Assembly (NCBI GenBank): GCA_021432635.1
Contig: MU270067.1
Coordinates: 248,001-312,000, forward strand
DNA length: 64,000 nucleotides
Source: Thozetella sp. PMI_491
Lineage: Eukaryota; Ascomycota; Sordariomycetes; Chaetosphaeriales; Chaetosphaeriaceae
Direction of reading: 5' to 3'
Shown: in pieces, positions 24,701-36,700 of the stretch
How positions within the stretch are numbered: the stretch's first letter is position 1
Layout of the letters: the number at the start of each line of letters is the position of its first letter
Made by a program: the position numbers and the translations under genes
Notes under the pieces: generated by a model
What the model saw: the letters and a program-made list of their open reading frames with translations, nothing else
Databases searched by the model: none
What the model was told of the DNA's origin: nothing

Positions 24701-25957
24701 ATTGTCTCAATTCCTGGCATCCACGCGTGGTCCTTCAATCCTCGACTACCCTTTCTTCCATTGCTGGCTGGGCATTCCCGGGCGAGCAACTGGCGCGCCT
24801 CCCATGCAGCGACCGCGTCGAGGGAGATGGGATTATAATTTGGAATAAGATTGGCGTGGCGCCGAGGATAGGCTGCCCCACGACGTTAGGTAGGTAGTTC
24901 AGCGAGTCAGTGTAGGCAGACGTTCCAATGCCATGGGCTAACTCATCGTGTCACAAGTTGATGTCGTGGCGCCAGAGGCGGCTTCCCCTTGGCAGTCCCT
25001 CAATTTGGCCTACAGAAATCTGCTATTTGCTTGGCTTCCCGACGTGTTATGTCCAGACCGCCGACAGAGGCAGGCCTTACTACCATACCTAAGTAACAAA
25101 CATCAGAGGTCACAGAATCACAGGCGAGGGGACGAGTACTACTATCGTGCTACCATGGTCGACTTCGTTAATCTTATCGATAGTGGTAAGTATTCAACCA
25201 TGTACAGTCAAAAAAAAAAAAAAAACGAGTCGCTCGCTTGAGGGCTCGGTCTGGTTTAATTATACTCCTTCGCTGTCGGCAGCAAACAGCTTCCGCTTGT
25301 AGATCAGCCCTGGGTGGCCAGCAGGGTATCCCTACCGCCTCTTCCACTCCTCTCCTTGTAGTCCTCCTAGTGTCACACATGTACAAGCTTCTCTCGCATC
25401 GCAGGTGGTGTCCCTTCTTCGCCTTTCATATGCATTTGGGTGTGAGAGTCGTATTAGGGTTGACAGGCTTCCTCAAGTAGGGTGCGGTGGCGCTGCAGGA
25501 GCCAAGCAGAGCGAAGTAAAATCTATAATACACCTTCTAGGCCGCCGAGTTAGACCGGTTGAGGTGTTAGTCGAGGGGCCAGTGAAGGGGGAAGCCGAAA
25601 GGGGAGGGCCTGTATGCGAAAGTAGATGTGGTTTGCTGTTTTTTCCTCCTTCAGGGGGAAAGAGAATAGCTGGGTGCAACGCAGATCAGCTCGCCCTACA
25701 TGCTGCCGAGGTGCTCTCGACCAACTCTCTCGATTCCCCTTGGGCAGCCCGCGGCCAGCTTTCTAGCCCTCATCACTTGCCTCCTGGACGTCTGGGAAAA
25801 GATACGAGGTCCGCATCCTGTGCCCAGTCCTCCCAACGCCGTGGTATCTCGAAATGCAGACGCAAAAGCAAAAGCAAAGCCAGTTTGGGTCCGGATGAGT
25901 GATTCATGTACGTCATCAAAGGTCGAATATCCGTCTCGTAGGTTGTCAATCTCGCAC
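21733..25957. other. Gene-poor intergenic region (about 4.2 kb) with homopolymer tracts
   Basis: Upstream of the DUF300 gene and downstream of the WSC gene. It holds a C17 run at 22565-22581, several T/A runs (for example near 23075-23095, 24424-24445 and 25210-25225), and no open frame with domain, membrane or phase evidence. The first few hundred bases should be the DUF300 promoter. Confidence 0.5.
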
Positions 25958-27359
25958 TTAGTCGTCCGTGGGATCTGGGTTCGTTGCCCGTAGCACGCGA
26001 GAGGGCTGGTGCACTCTTCGCGAGTAGTCCTGGTTGTCCTGGAGTGAGTTGACGCTTTCGTGGCTCTTGTTCTGGCCATTGTACATCGCACGGGCGTAAG
26101 GGTCCAAGCGAGGGTCGACTGGCATCAGCGTGCTACGCCGCTTGCCGTTCTCCCAGCCTTCGGCTCCGTTCTGTCCGTCGGAGCCGCCCATATATCGATT
26201 CTCGGACATGGCTCCTGCCGTCTTGGGAGTGCCCGTCATGCCCGAGGAGCTCGCTCGCTGACTATGCGAGTCGAACACTCCCTCGTCGGCACTCTGTCTC
26301 CGCTTTCGGCACCACATCCAAACCAGGCATCCAACCAAGATGCCCACGGCCCCAACAACGCCCACTGCGATGCCAACGGTGGCCCCGGTGCTGAGGCCAC
26401 CACCCGACGTCGCCGAGATGTTAGCCGAGCTGGCCGAATCGGCGCCTGTGGCGGACGGCATGATAGTGACCGTCTTCACTGTGCCTCCGGCCGTCACAGT
26501 TTGAATGCTGGGTGTTGGGGTGGGTGTCTGTTAAGAGAGTTAGCCCGAAAAGGCTCATCATACATGTGCATTTTCATGCTCCCCGAGACCCATCCGCTGT
26601 GGGCTAAGACGGAGTGCCAGGAGCCAGTCATACAGAAGAGATAGAAGTAGCTGATGATGGAGAAATAGAGGACTCGCTAGTCGTGCTCGGCACAGACTGG
26701 ATTCCCGACGTCTTTACCTGAGTCCGAAACTTGTAAACATGCTGGCCTTCCGGTTCCATGTCTCCATCAACTGTAGAGAGTGGAAGATAGGTAGGGAGAT
26801 GTCACAGCAGGATCCACGCAAGGGCAAGTAGTGTCGGGAGTCGAGAAGAGCCAAGGGGGGTTTCTAGTAAATGGGAGAGAGTGCTTACCGAGCTGTCTGT
26901 ACTTTGCGCAACACCACCGGTGGTCCCTGATGCGGCTTTAAGGGAGATGTATCCGTATAATTTGTCGGCTCCGCATACGTCGGTCGGGTACCCGGGGCAT
27001 TTCGCGTTGCATTTGCCTGTGTCGACCTGCTCGCCCGTCTCAGGAACATAGTTGGAGCACCAGCATAGATTTGCCTTGACAATGGCTAGCGCGTAGTCGT
27101 CCTTGTGGCAGAAGTCGTGGCAGAGTCCCTCGCTCTGGAAGTCACTGTAATCTATCGGCGCGGGTGGTCAGCGGAGCGGGATCGTAGGAGCAGTGCCTAG
27201 GGTGAGGGTCGACTCACTTCCATTATTGGGGGAGGTGTTGATGCTGGCGCAGTATGCAATCGGCCACGAAGGCCCTATGTCGTCGGCTCTGGCCATAGCA
27301 ACGAGCAAGATGCCCATAGCGAGCCATGGCCTAGACCAGGTAGCGCGTCGGTGTGTCAT
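25958..27359 (-). CDS. WSC-domain single-pass membrane protein, probable cell-wall stress sensor
   Basis: Exons 27218-27359, about 26903-27151, 26634-26770 and 25958-26527; this model gives 365 aa. It has a signal peptide (LAMGILLVAMARA) and then a WSC domain with ordered cysteines (PIAYCAS, GLCHDFCHKDDYALAIV, ANLCWCSNYVP, GKCNAKCPGYPTDVCGAD, LYGYISL). A Ser/Thr-rich stalk (SVPSTTSESSISPSSATSISS) follows, then one TM helix (VGIAVGVVGAVGILVGCLVWMWC) with a KRR stop-transfer, and a cytosolic tail of about 115 residues. This is the layout of Wsc1/Slg1 sensors that bind wall glucan and signal through Rho1 to the cell-wall-integrity pathway. The second exon's best donor, GTAAGC at 26888, leaves phase 0, but the third exon needs phase 1. 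A weaker donor, GTACAG at 26902, restores frame, so this junction is uncertain. Confidence 0.87.
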
Positions 27360-30300
27360 GGTGGAAGCCTGGCAAAGCGCCGAGTCAGTATGGCGAAAGA
27401 GATGGAGAGGATGTGAAAGAAAATTGGCTTTCTGAAGGGGGGGAAGCAGGTGATGTCAACTTACAGTATCAATGGGCTCAGAGTCCTGCGCAGTGTGGGA
27501 AAAGACCAAGTCAGAGGCCGGGGGGGAAAGGGGGCCTTTGATTGATTCACCACAACAAGCACTCTTAGACGTGAATTAGGTCCTGGGGAAGTCCAGCCAT
27601 CACAGATTGGGTCGGCTTGGGCGATTGAGGTCAGGAGAACGTCGGCAGAGGCTGCCGTGCGGTTCACTCGCGTTCGGATGTCGGGGGCGTCGGTGGAGAG
27701 GACGGCGAGCAGCGCTCTCGAGGAGGACCGGGGCTGAAGGGCAACTTCCAGTTAAAGAGTCACCACAGTGTGTCAGAGGACGGATGAACGGCAATGTTTC
27801 CGCCTCTTGTTCCCTTTTCTTTTCCTTTCCTTTTCCAAGACAAAACAAAAAAAGACAGAGGGAAAAAAATAGCCGACGGCGAGCAAAATATGGCTTGGCT
27901 TGGAGGGGAGGAGGAAAAAGGTAGGGGGAAGGATGGCGGTCGTGCGGGTAGAGAGATGGTGGCCCATATGAATGGCGAGCACAGCAGGTTTGGACAGGAA
28001 CAAGAACGTGCGGAAAGTACCATTGACTGTGGGGACTGCGCTAACAAGGAGGGGGAGGTTGGAGCGGCACATCTTAGCACGAGCAGGCACCCCTGCACGC
28101 ACTTTGGCTGCTATCAAGGAGCGCCGCTAACCCCAAAAAGCTTGAGCTTAACATCTTGTTTTAACTGCCCAGCGCCTCCCGATTCTTGTGCGCTCATCAG
28201 GCGTCCGAAGCGCCCTCTAACTGGCCGAAAAAGTCGATCCGAATCGTCCCCCCCCTTCTCTTCTGGCAGCCCAACCAAGGGGCAGGGTCGAAAGCAAAGA
28301 GCCTTGCCTCCCCCCCACCACAGCGCGAGCCTGGGAAACGGGGTACGCATGTATACGTATTCGCTAGCGGGCGGCACTAAAACGTCCCCAAGCGCAATGT
28401 CGTCACCCGCTCCACACTGCCTGGCCGAAGAGAACAAACACCGACCATGTCGCTTCTAGCTAACTCTCGTTCCACTTTCCGCCCTTTTCATTGTGGCGGT
28501 TTGCACTGGTGAAGGCAAGTCCTAAAAGAGTCCTAAAAGGCCTCTTTCATGAGACAAGAATGCCACTAATCCCCCCTAGTGGAGATGCAGCGACGCAACT
28601 TGGACTGCCAGCAGTGGGCACCTAAAAAAAATTTAAAAATTGACCCAGAAATAAGCCATCCCTAGAACACGCGTCTGTTGTTCAAGCGGACCAGTGGGCT
28701 GTAAGGCAACGTGTTGCCCTCCAAGCCTGTGTCAAGAGAGCAAGAATAATTTCACTCTAACGGCAGACAGTCAACCAAGGCATGTTTCAAGCAGATTTGA
28801 CCTGTGTCCGGGACTGTCGGACGAGAAGTCCCTGTCCCTGGAGTCCCTGGAGATCTTCTTATTCGCCCAGGTTTGGCTTGGCTTCGTCATCGGCGATTCG
28901 GCCTGGTAGCCAGGCCAGTTGGGGGTGGTCGTGTTGCTCCTTGAGTGGCAAGCGCCTCTAAGCATTTACCTATTTTATCAAGGCAAATAGAAAATCGTGG
29001 GCTGCTGGGCGGGAATGTCCATGAATACGGAGCACACCGAACAGGCAAGGTCCTCCGTTCCCCTCCCCTCTCTTGTTCTCCTTTCTTCCCTTCCCCCCCC
29101 CCACCCCGGCGGGCGGAGACGGCAAACCCGTTATCACAAGGCAAACAGATAAATACCGTACATAGCTTGCATAATCGGCACTCCAACTTGGCAGTAGAGA
29201 AGGCCATGATGCAAGATAACCAGCAATGGGAACGACAGTTGGCACCCGGTTGATCTGCAACATGGGAAATTATTCAAGGAATGTCCACCTCGACGAGTGA
29301 GCAGCGGCCCACGTCTCTTCTCCACACACCCACACCAACAAGGTAGCGGGATGTCATTCGTTCTTCCAATTCACGGTAGCCCATTTAGCCTTCTAAGCTC
29401 CCTGGTTCCTCTACCTCTCTTGCGCTGCTCTTCCCGACTGGAGTATATGCCGCCCTGCACCTTGCCCGCTTGCTCACCAATCGACGACAGGGGATCCAAG
29501 GTGGGTTTCCTTGGGCTGGGTGCGCAGAGTGTGGGTGCGCCAACGATCCTCCAGAATGTATCACCAGATTTCTCTCGAGCCACGCCTCTCGGTACCTCGC
29601 CACAAGTGTCGACAGGGTGAGATTAGGCGACGCAAAAACAGTTCCCCGTACAGCAACGGCAGGGTGGAGGAGTCGATATGGCCGACGTTGCGAAGTTGCA
29701 GGACGGCGCAAGCAAGCCACCCCCGTCTCGCACATCCCGCCCTTTACTTTTTTTGGACTTCGCACCCCCGTCCCGCGGCCATCAACAATCAACATAGTAC
29801 AGGCTTTTCTTGCGCACTACATACGAGAGTCAAGTCCTACAGTTGCAGAGTGTAGCAGATGTACTGTACGAACCACTCCACTCCGGCCGGAGCCCGTGGT
29901 TGAGAGAGAATGGGAGTGCTTCCCTAGCTATGTAGCTAGGCCTGGCTTGGCACAGGCTAGAAGGCATTTGACTTGGGCTTAGACAGGCATTGAACTCGCG
30001 CTGTCAAAAAAGTTCGAAACGCCGAGTTGGGCCCCGGCAGGAGCGGCACCCAGGCCAAGCGGGTACCATTTTACGAGTGGCTGACCCCATCGGCGCCTCC
30101 TACTCTCTGCATGCTCCGGGCGACGGGGGGCGACGGGGGCGACTCGTAAGAACCTCGTAGGGTACTTCGTAACGTGCTCGCGGCTTTCGCCTTGCTGCCG
30201 TGGATGTCGGGGCAACAGGGCGGCGGAGGGACAGGCCCCCCCCGACCGGATACGGCCTGCCACCCCCTCAGAACACGACCCCTACCTGCCTGCAGCTGCG

Positions 30301-31169
30301 GGCCTGCATCGCGAACCTTCATGTGATTGATCCCATTCTCGTATCTGAGCGATGGTCGCCCCAGCGAACGGGCGCTGGGTGCTCACAGCTGACAATCACT
30401 TCTCCTAATCAGGCCACCCTCCACACTAGTCGTTTTTTTTCCCTCTCGTTTCCATCTAGGCCCTCTTTTTAGGGTCATCTTGCCTGCTCTGTGCTGTCGC
30501 CGGTCCGATTTTCACACGACGGCCGCTAGATGCGTTGTCGAGCCAAGAAGGACAGACACAGTTGGTAGCTCTCCCGCATGCCCTAACATGGCGCCAAATC
30601 AAACCGCACAATTTCTGTTGGGCATACCTAGAACACGTTTATGCAACTCGAGCGTAGCTATGTTTACACTACTGTACGATGTACAACCCACCGCCGCCGA
30701 TTAGTGCCATTGTTCGGCCTTTCCAGGCCTTTCCCGGGCTCAAGGCCCAGTCTCTGCAGATAGTTCAGGCCGACCCGGAATGTGGGCATGTGGGCAAAAT
30801 CCGTACCTCATCTGCAGCACTATCAAAGTGCGCAGCGGCTTGGCCTCTCGGAGCTCTTAGAGGCGGCAGCCTTTCTCTGGGGATCTGAGACCTCGATCAG
30901 CAAGCGGGTTCGATGCGCACCAATCGCCTCGGCTACGGCGTTACTGCCCCATCCTATGTAGCCTTTGCACCCTCAGCACCCCTTCAAAACCCCTCTGGTC
31001 CGCACGCACACTAGCCTCTCCAACCTCCGCCTATGACTGGGTGGTCCCTTCGGCGGCCACCTTCGCGGATGCAGTAATTGTCGCTCGGGTATGCAGGTGT
31101 GAATGCACGGCACGATTGCTGTGCGGCGACACGAAGTCCCTTCCCCCTCCCTCCCCCCCCTTTTTCTAT

Positions 31170-31513
31170 CGACTGCAGCTGTATACGAACGGGCTTACAG
31201 CCTGGACGCCCGGGGAAGCCATCTGCAATACGACCCTCCTTCTCCCCCGGCGTCGTCACCTTCCCGTCACCAACAAGCGCCTATTCATGAGACACTTGAT
31301 CGCTCGCTCGCGGAGATCTTTGACCACAAGCTCCGGCCGGCTTCGGCCGGCGACGAGGCTGCCACCTCAATATCAGAGGACAGAAACTCAATATCCGATC
31401 ACTCCAATCGAGTCATCGATAGGGCGCCCCATCAAATGGAGTCCAGCTTTGCCGATATGAGAATGCAAATGCTTCGGCAGGCCCGGTCGTCCGCCTCCGT
31501 TGAAGCTTGTTGA
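31170..31513 (+). CDS. Candidate orphan exon or small coding fragment (weak)
   Basis: An open frame ending at TGA 31513 has balanced, protein-like composition rather than the low complexity of its surroundings (YDPPSPPASSPS, ETLDRSLAEIFDHKL, MESSFADMRMQMLRQAR). It is preceded by a long pyrimidine tract and CTGCAG, which reads like a 3' splice site. I found no upstream exon that splices in frame and recognise no family. It could be the last exon of a missed gene, a decayed gene, or chance. Confidence 0.18.
31333..31350. repeat. Perfect 7-bp GC inverted repeat with 4-nt loop
   Basis: CCGGCCG-GCTT-CGGCCGG forms a short strong hairpin. It lies inside the weak candidate exon and is not followed by a T run, so it is not terminator-like. 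Confidence 0.6.
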
Positions 31514-33746
31514 CCATCGCTAGGCTGGTGGCTGGCAACCACTACCCCGCTTCCACGGGGGAGCATTGACCAGATAGGCACTGTAGATAGGCGTAAATGT
31601 ACCGTCGCATTGCTGGTGCCTCTTCTTTGACCGCCAACAGGGCCGATCGACCAGCTGCCCCCATATAGCTACCTAGGAATAACCCGGGGCCGACAGAGTA
31701 TCTCGCCTCGGGAGCTACGGCGAATTCCGGTCAGGCTTGACCACGGCCTACCGGGGCCGCAACAAGCCGGCGATCTTGACGCTCCGTTAGAAAGAGGGAG
31801 AGGGGGAGGTTCCTTGGTCTCGAGGGTACACAACAGCGCAGTCAATGAAATGGTTCGTGGAGTGTGTACAGCCCCGTTCTCACGCCTACTGCGTTGTTGC
31901 GCGGTGCCAAGAGCACGGCCGGTCGGCCAGTCGTGTTCACCGGTATAGCAGTCTCTCCGTCCACTCGCAGCGAAGCGTTCAGTTGTACAGAGCTCCGCCT
32001 GCCGGAGGGCATGTGCTCTCGCGAGCGAGACAAGGCAGCCCTGGCCTCTTGGTCGTGTTTCAGGAGAATGGAGACCCGAGTGGTGTAACTAAGAGCCTAT
32101 ACGAACAGCTATGCCAGATCTGCCAATTGGTTCGCGATGGCCGCTGGCTGACTCGCTTCATGATCGTGTCTGTAGCACCCGGATAACACTGCCCGTCGGC
32201 TCGGCGCTTCAGGATCTCCTACTACTACTACCAGGGGCTTCGTGGCGGCATATAGCACCTAGCAATCTACTCGAGGCCGTATGCATAGAGCCGTCCGGCA
32301 TCCGTGACAGCACGGCTCTCGTCCCATTGACTGCTCGTCTCTTCCCATGTCCTCGGGCTCGGGGACGGAGCTCGGAGCTTGCAAGGAGTGGCTGGCCATT
32401 GACACTTTTAAAGCATGTGTTAGACGTGCCGAGACACCAACGACTCTGAACTCCTCTCTGCTTTGCCGAGCTGTGGAGATTCCAGATCGATAATGCAAAA
32501 CGGTGTAGCCCGGTATGCATTATGGGGGTGGCTTCTCGTGCAGACGAAACCCACTAACCAACTAGTGACCACCGCGGGTGGCTCGCTCCGTGGTACAAGA
32601 TACAATCCAAACTGTGTATACTTGATGAACAGGGTCTGTACTGTAGATGCCTGCCTAGCATGGCGGGAGGAGAACCGAGGCACATCCTTGCAGAGGATGG
32701 CGGGTCACTGCCCAGCATCTCGGGACGGCGGCTGATCGTGCAGTACCCGAGATGAACACATCAAGTGCGACGAACCATCACGGAAGGAATGAGATGGGAG
32801 GGTGTCTGGTTGTCAACACTCCGTTGAAGGTTCTATACGATACAACTGGATGAAGGTGGCGCCAGGCAACCAGGCAAGCTTAATTGCGATTGTCCAGAGC
32901 CGCCGCGAGCCGGCTCCGGCACAAACACGGGATGCATAAGGCACGACCAGGCACGCCAGGCCAGCTAACGCAACAACGAAATTCGGACAGGGGGAATCGA
33001 ACAACCGAGGACATAGCATTTGCAGAATTGAGATGAACAAGCTTCTCTGCGGGACTACGTAGGTGGCGTACGTGAGGGCACAGCGAGAGGCACGAGTGGC
33101 CAGACAGTATTGACCTACGGCTGGAAAGATGAGGATCGGCCGGTGACACGGCGCCGTCGCCGGAAAATTCGGGGGTGTGCAGCTCGGCCCCGCTGAACGG
33201 CCCGCTACGACCCCTGAGGGGAGATCTTGGGCGGCAAGGGTAGTGTGGATCGAGATCTGGGTGGGCATGTCGCAGCGGCGCTTGGCATTGGCAGCAGTCC
33301 AGCCTTGCCTCCTTGTGCAGAGCAGAACTTGGTCTCGACTGTGCTGGGCAGGCTTTGGCGACGATGGGTCCTAGCAAACGCAAACGCAAACGCAACTCGT
33401 ATTTCCTCCCAAGCGAGGGTCATTTTATCTACCTACATAGATAGACGGAGAACAATCAAGCACCTGCTAGATATATATGATGTGTCCGCAGGTAGGCTAT
33501 CCAAGAATCCAAAACACCAAATATCAACACTTGCGCCCAAATCCCAGCACGCCGCCTCGAGCCGAGAGGGCCTTGGAAAGCCACCCGAGGTATCAGCTTG
33601 CTACTGTAGATAATCAATCCCAGATGCTGCCCCAAATTCTCCAGGAAAGGGCGAACCGGTAATAACACAATATACTCGGAAGTTTGTCCCGCTTAGGTTC
33701 TCCAACGTCTCAAGTCGGGACTCGCTCAGGCTTGGAGAGACCAAGC

Positions 33747-36700
33747 TCAACGTCCCCGTTGAGGGCTGGAAGCCGGGCTGTGCTCCCGGCTCAGGGACTC
33801 AATGCTCTCAACCATCTCCAAGACTCGCGTCCGACGACGCTCGAGCCGCACCGCCTCTGCTGTGTGGAACGTGGTTGTGTTCATCGAGTCGGTCCGCTCG
33901 GATGGCGCTTCATCGGCCTCGGTGTCGAAGTACTCTTTCAGCTCTCTGCCCTTGCCTATGTCGCCGTCGTCTTCCTCTGCTGCTCTCATGGCAGCCTTCT
34001 CTGGGTCAAAAGCATCGTTCTCCTCGCCCACATACTCATCCTCGGGTTCGTCGAACGTTTCCTCCTCTAAGTCTACCACAACCACCTCCTCTTCCCTCTC
34101 CACCTCTGCATTCACCACGCGCAGCCGCTCCTTGGGGACGGTAAACATGACCTGCACAAGGCGCTGCTCGACTGCCCGCTCAATATCCCACTCGTCTTCG
34201 TTCTCTGCAGCGCCCATACCGTCGCGAGTGGCAGCAGCAGCCTCCCAAGCTTCGCGTCCTTGCTTGCGCCTAAGAAGCATTCCGCCAGGGCCCATGCCCA
34301 CCAGCCGAGACTCGAAATTCGAGCTACCCCCTTCGTCGTGTGTAGGGCTGTTTTCACGGCTGCTACCTGTCGGTGAGGGGGTGCTACCGCTGAAAACCCG
34401 CTTAAGGCTCCCAAGCCAGCTCCTCCTCGGCCTGCTCTTGCTCGGGCTACCGGGGATTGGCACAAAGTCCTCCTCGTCGTCGTCTTCCGGCCTGATGCCC
34501 TGGGTTTCGCCATGATGCAGCAAGCTTGGACCTTGTGCTTGCAGAGTTGTGAAATCAGGCTTTGAACGTGCGGTGCTATAAGTTTGCTCGCTGCTGCTGC
34601 TACTATCAAGCCGGGCCTCTGTAGCCGCGGCACTAATGCCAGGCGCAGCCACAGTTGTGGCTGTCGGTCCGCCGAACGCGTTGCGGAAGTGTGAGCGCAC
34701 GGAGTCTGATCGCGAGGTCGCGGTAGCAGTCCCACCCTGAACGAAACTGTAGGCTCCTTCCGAGAGGTTGCTTGCCGTCCGGCCGTCGTCAAGCTCGCCC
34801 TGCGCGAGTGCGGCGGGTCCACTAGCCCGGACAGAAGATCGTCGCGTGGGGGATGTCCGCCCCTGCCGGTTGATGTTTAGTGGTGCCGGGACGGCAGAGA
34901 GAGGAGGGGAGGTTATGGTTGTTGCAGCAGTGGTGGTCAACAGAGTCGTGGTTGTTGTAGTCGTCGTGGTCGTTTCTGGCGTGTCAATGGTTGTTCTCGT
35001 GGTTGTCGCATTGTGCGGGCTGATTCTAGCCGCCAGCACGGCATCAGCGGCATCCACGTCCAGGACCCAGTCTCGCACCTCCCGATCCTGACCACGCGAT
35101 CCAGAATGCCTCTCAGGACTGGGTGTGCTGGAGCCCCGGCTGCCACTATCGACATTCGGGAATAACCCTCCAGAGGGGGCGCCGGTTGGTGTTCCAGCTG
35201 CAGGTGTCATAAATGGATCTTCGTCTGCATCCGGGCTGATCAGCGGCCCTGAAACTCCAAGATCGCCATGATCATCGTTATTGCGCGGTTGTTCGTCTTC
35301 ATCAGCCTCGTAGATGGGGTGGATTTTACCAGTGGCTCGGGTCGATGCAAAATCATAGCTGCTTGTCACACTGGTCGTAGGCTGATACAGTCCGCGCGCA
35401 TTCCTCGGTCTTCCGATAGAAACTATCGGTGCTGGTGGGATAGGATACCCCCTAGAACCGCCCCTCAAGCTCTCATAGCCCAGAGACCGACCACCAGTTA
35501 AGTAGGGGTCATGTCCACCAGTGTACCAGCTACGCGCAGTCGACGCATTCCAGGGGAAAAATCTGCCGTTGCCGAAGCCATCATGCTCCATCATCTCGTC
35601 CTCTGCACCAGGTCCGTCGGTTGGATCGTGCAGGAAGTGGCTCGCATCTTGAGCAAGACCACGAAGGTCGCTTTCGCGTTGATAGCGCCTGTTCTTCTGG
35701 TGGCGGCGGAACCACAGCACCGCCACCACGATGGTTGCGAGAGCTAACGGGATACCAAGCCCGAGCCCGACACCGAGCCCAATCTTGCGATTTCGAGATG
35801 AGTCATCAGCCGCTGAGGAAGACGGTCCTGCGTTGCCAGTATTGCCGGGGCTTGAGCTGGGGCTGGGGTTGCTGTACTCGTTGGACCATGTCTCGGAGGT
35901 GAGGTTAAAAAACATCGTTGTCGTGCCAACGGCTCCATCTTCGCGTTTTTGCTTTGTAGTTGAGCTTGATACTGAGTATCCACCATAAACCATCATGACA
36001 TTTCCCGGTAGCAAGACGGCACCATGGCCATATATGCCGGATCCTTGTGACTGGGCCGTCGGGACAGACCATTGCCATTCGCCAAGGCTGCTCCCAATCT
36101 CTATGATGGCTAGCTGGGGAGACGCAGCCTGGGCTGTGTCGCCGACCCATCCGCCAAAGATGACGAGGCGATTGCCATCCTCACTTAGCACAGTGGTATG
36201 GCCGGACCGGCTGGTGATATCAAGGTCCCTGATTGCTAGCTCAGTCTGGCCCTTGGCAACTGGGGAATGTATGTTGACAAAGTTCCATGTCTCCTCGGGC
36301 AGACTCCAGATGGCAGCAGTGCTCATGTTGACAAAGGCTTGCTGTGTGTGCCCCCCCAGAACCACATATGATGCTTGTTGAGTGACGGTACCCGATCGAT
36401 TCGAAATGGCCGGGGTCAGGGCGGTGAAAGTGAATCCCGCCTCCGCAACGGGAGGCTGAGAGCCTCCTGACGCGACTCCCACGGAAAAGGGATCACTCGG
36501 ATTTGTCGACGGTGGCGTGACCTTGAACATGCGTCTGGAGTACATGGCACCGGCTTGGGGCGTAGATCCAGTTGTGTTAGCCCAAGGGCACATGCCACCG
36601 TATACGTAAGTTACAGGAGCCGACACCACCGGGGCGACTTGCGCGGAAAAGCTCAGGCTTCCTCCCAGAAAGTAGGGTGCTGCCTGGCCGTCCAAGGAGC

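Larger units (their letters stand above)
27360..33746. other. Gene desert (about 6.4 kb)
   Basis: No convincing gene lies between the WSC sensor (-) and the kelch protein (-). Open frames are short to medium, overlapping on both strands and low-complexity (for example 27794-28459 +). Noted: direct repeats AGTCCTAAAAG at about 28517-28540, A/T-rich motifs near 28624-28640, G/C-rich repeats near 30120-30145, and one more protein-like frame at about 31170-31513 listed separately. Confidence 0.5.

Noticed and set aside
27794-28459. 221-codon + frame
   Set aside because: It lies in the WSC gene's upstream region, is of Lys/Arg/Gly/Ser low complexity, and has no family resemblance.
29470-29982. 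170-codon + frame
   Set aside because: Random-looking composition, overlapped by frames on the other strand; no domain.
29985-30060. Possible tRNA from AGTTCAATGCC on the minus strand
   Set aside because: The B box has one mismatch, no A box lies at the right distance, and no cloverleaf can be drawn.
30905-30925. GGTTCGATGC B-box-like sequence
   Set aside because: The terminal CC is missing and there is no matching A box or stem pairing.
33802-34515. 237-codon Ser-rich + frame
   Set aside because: Antisense shadow of the kelch protein's tail.
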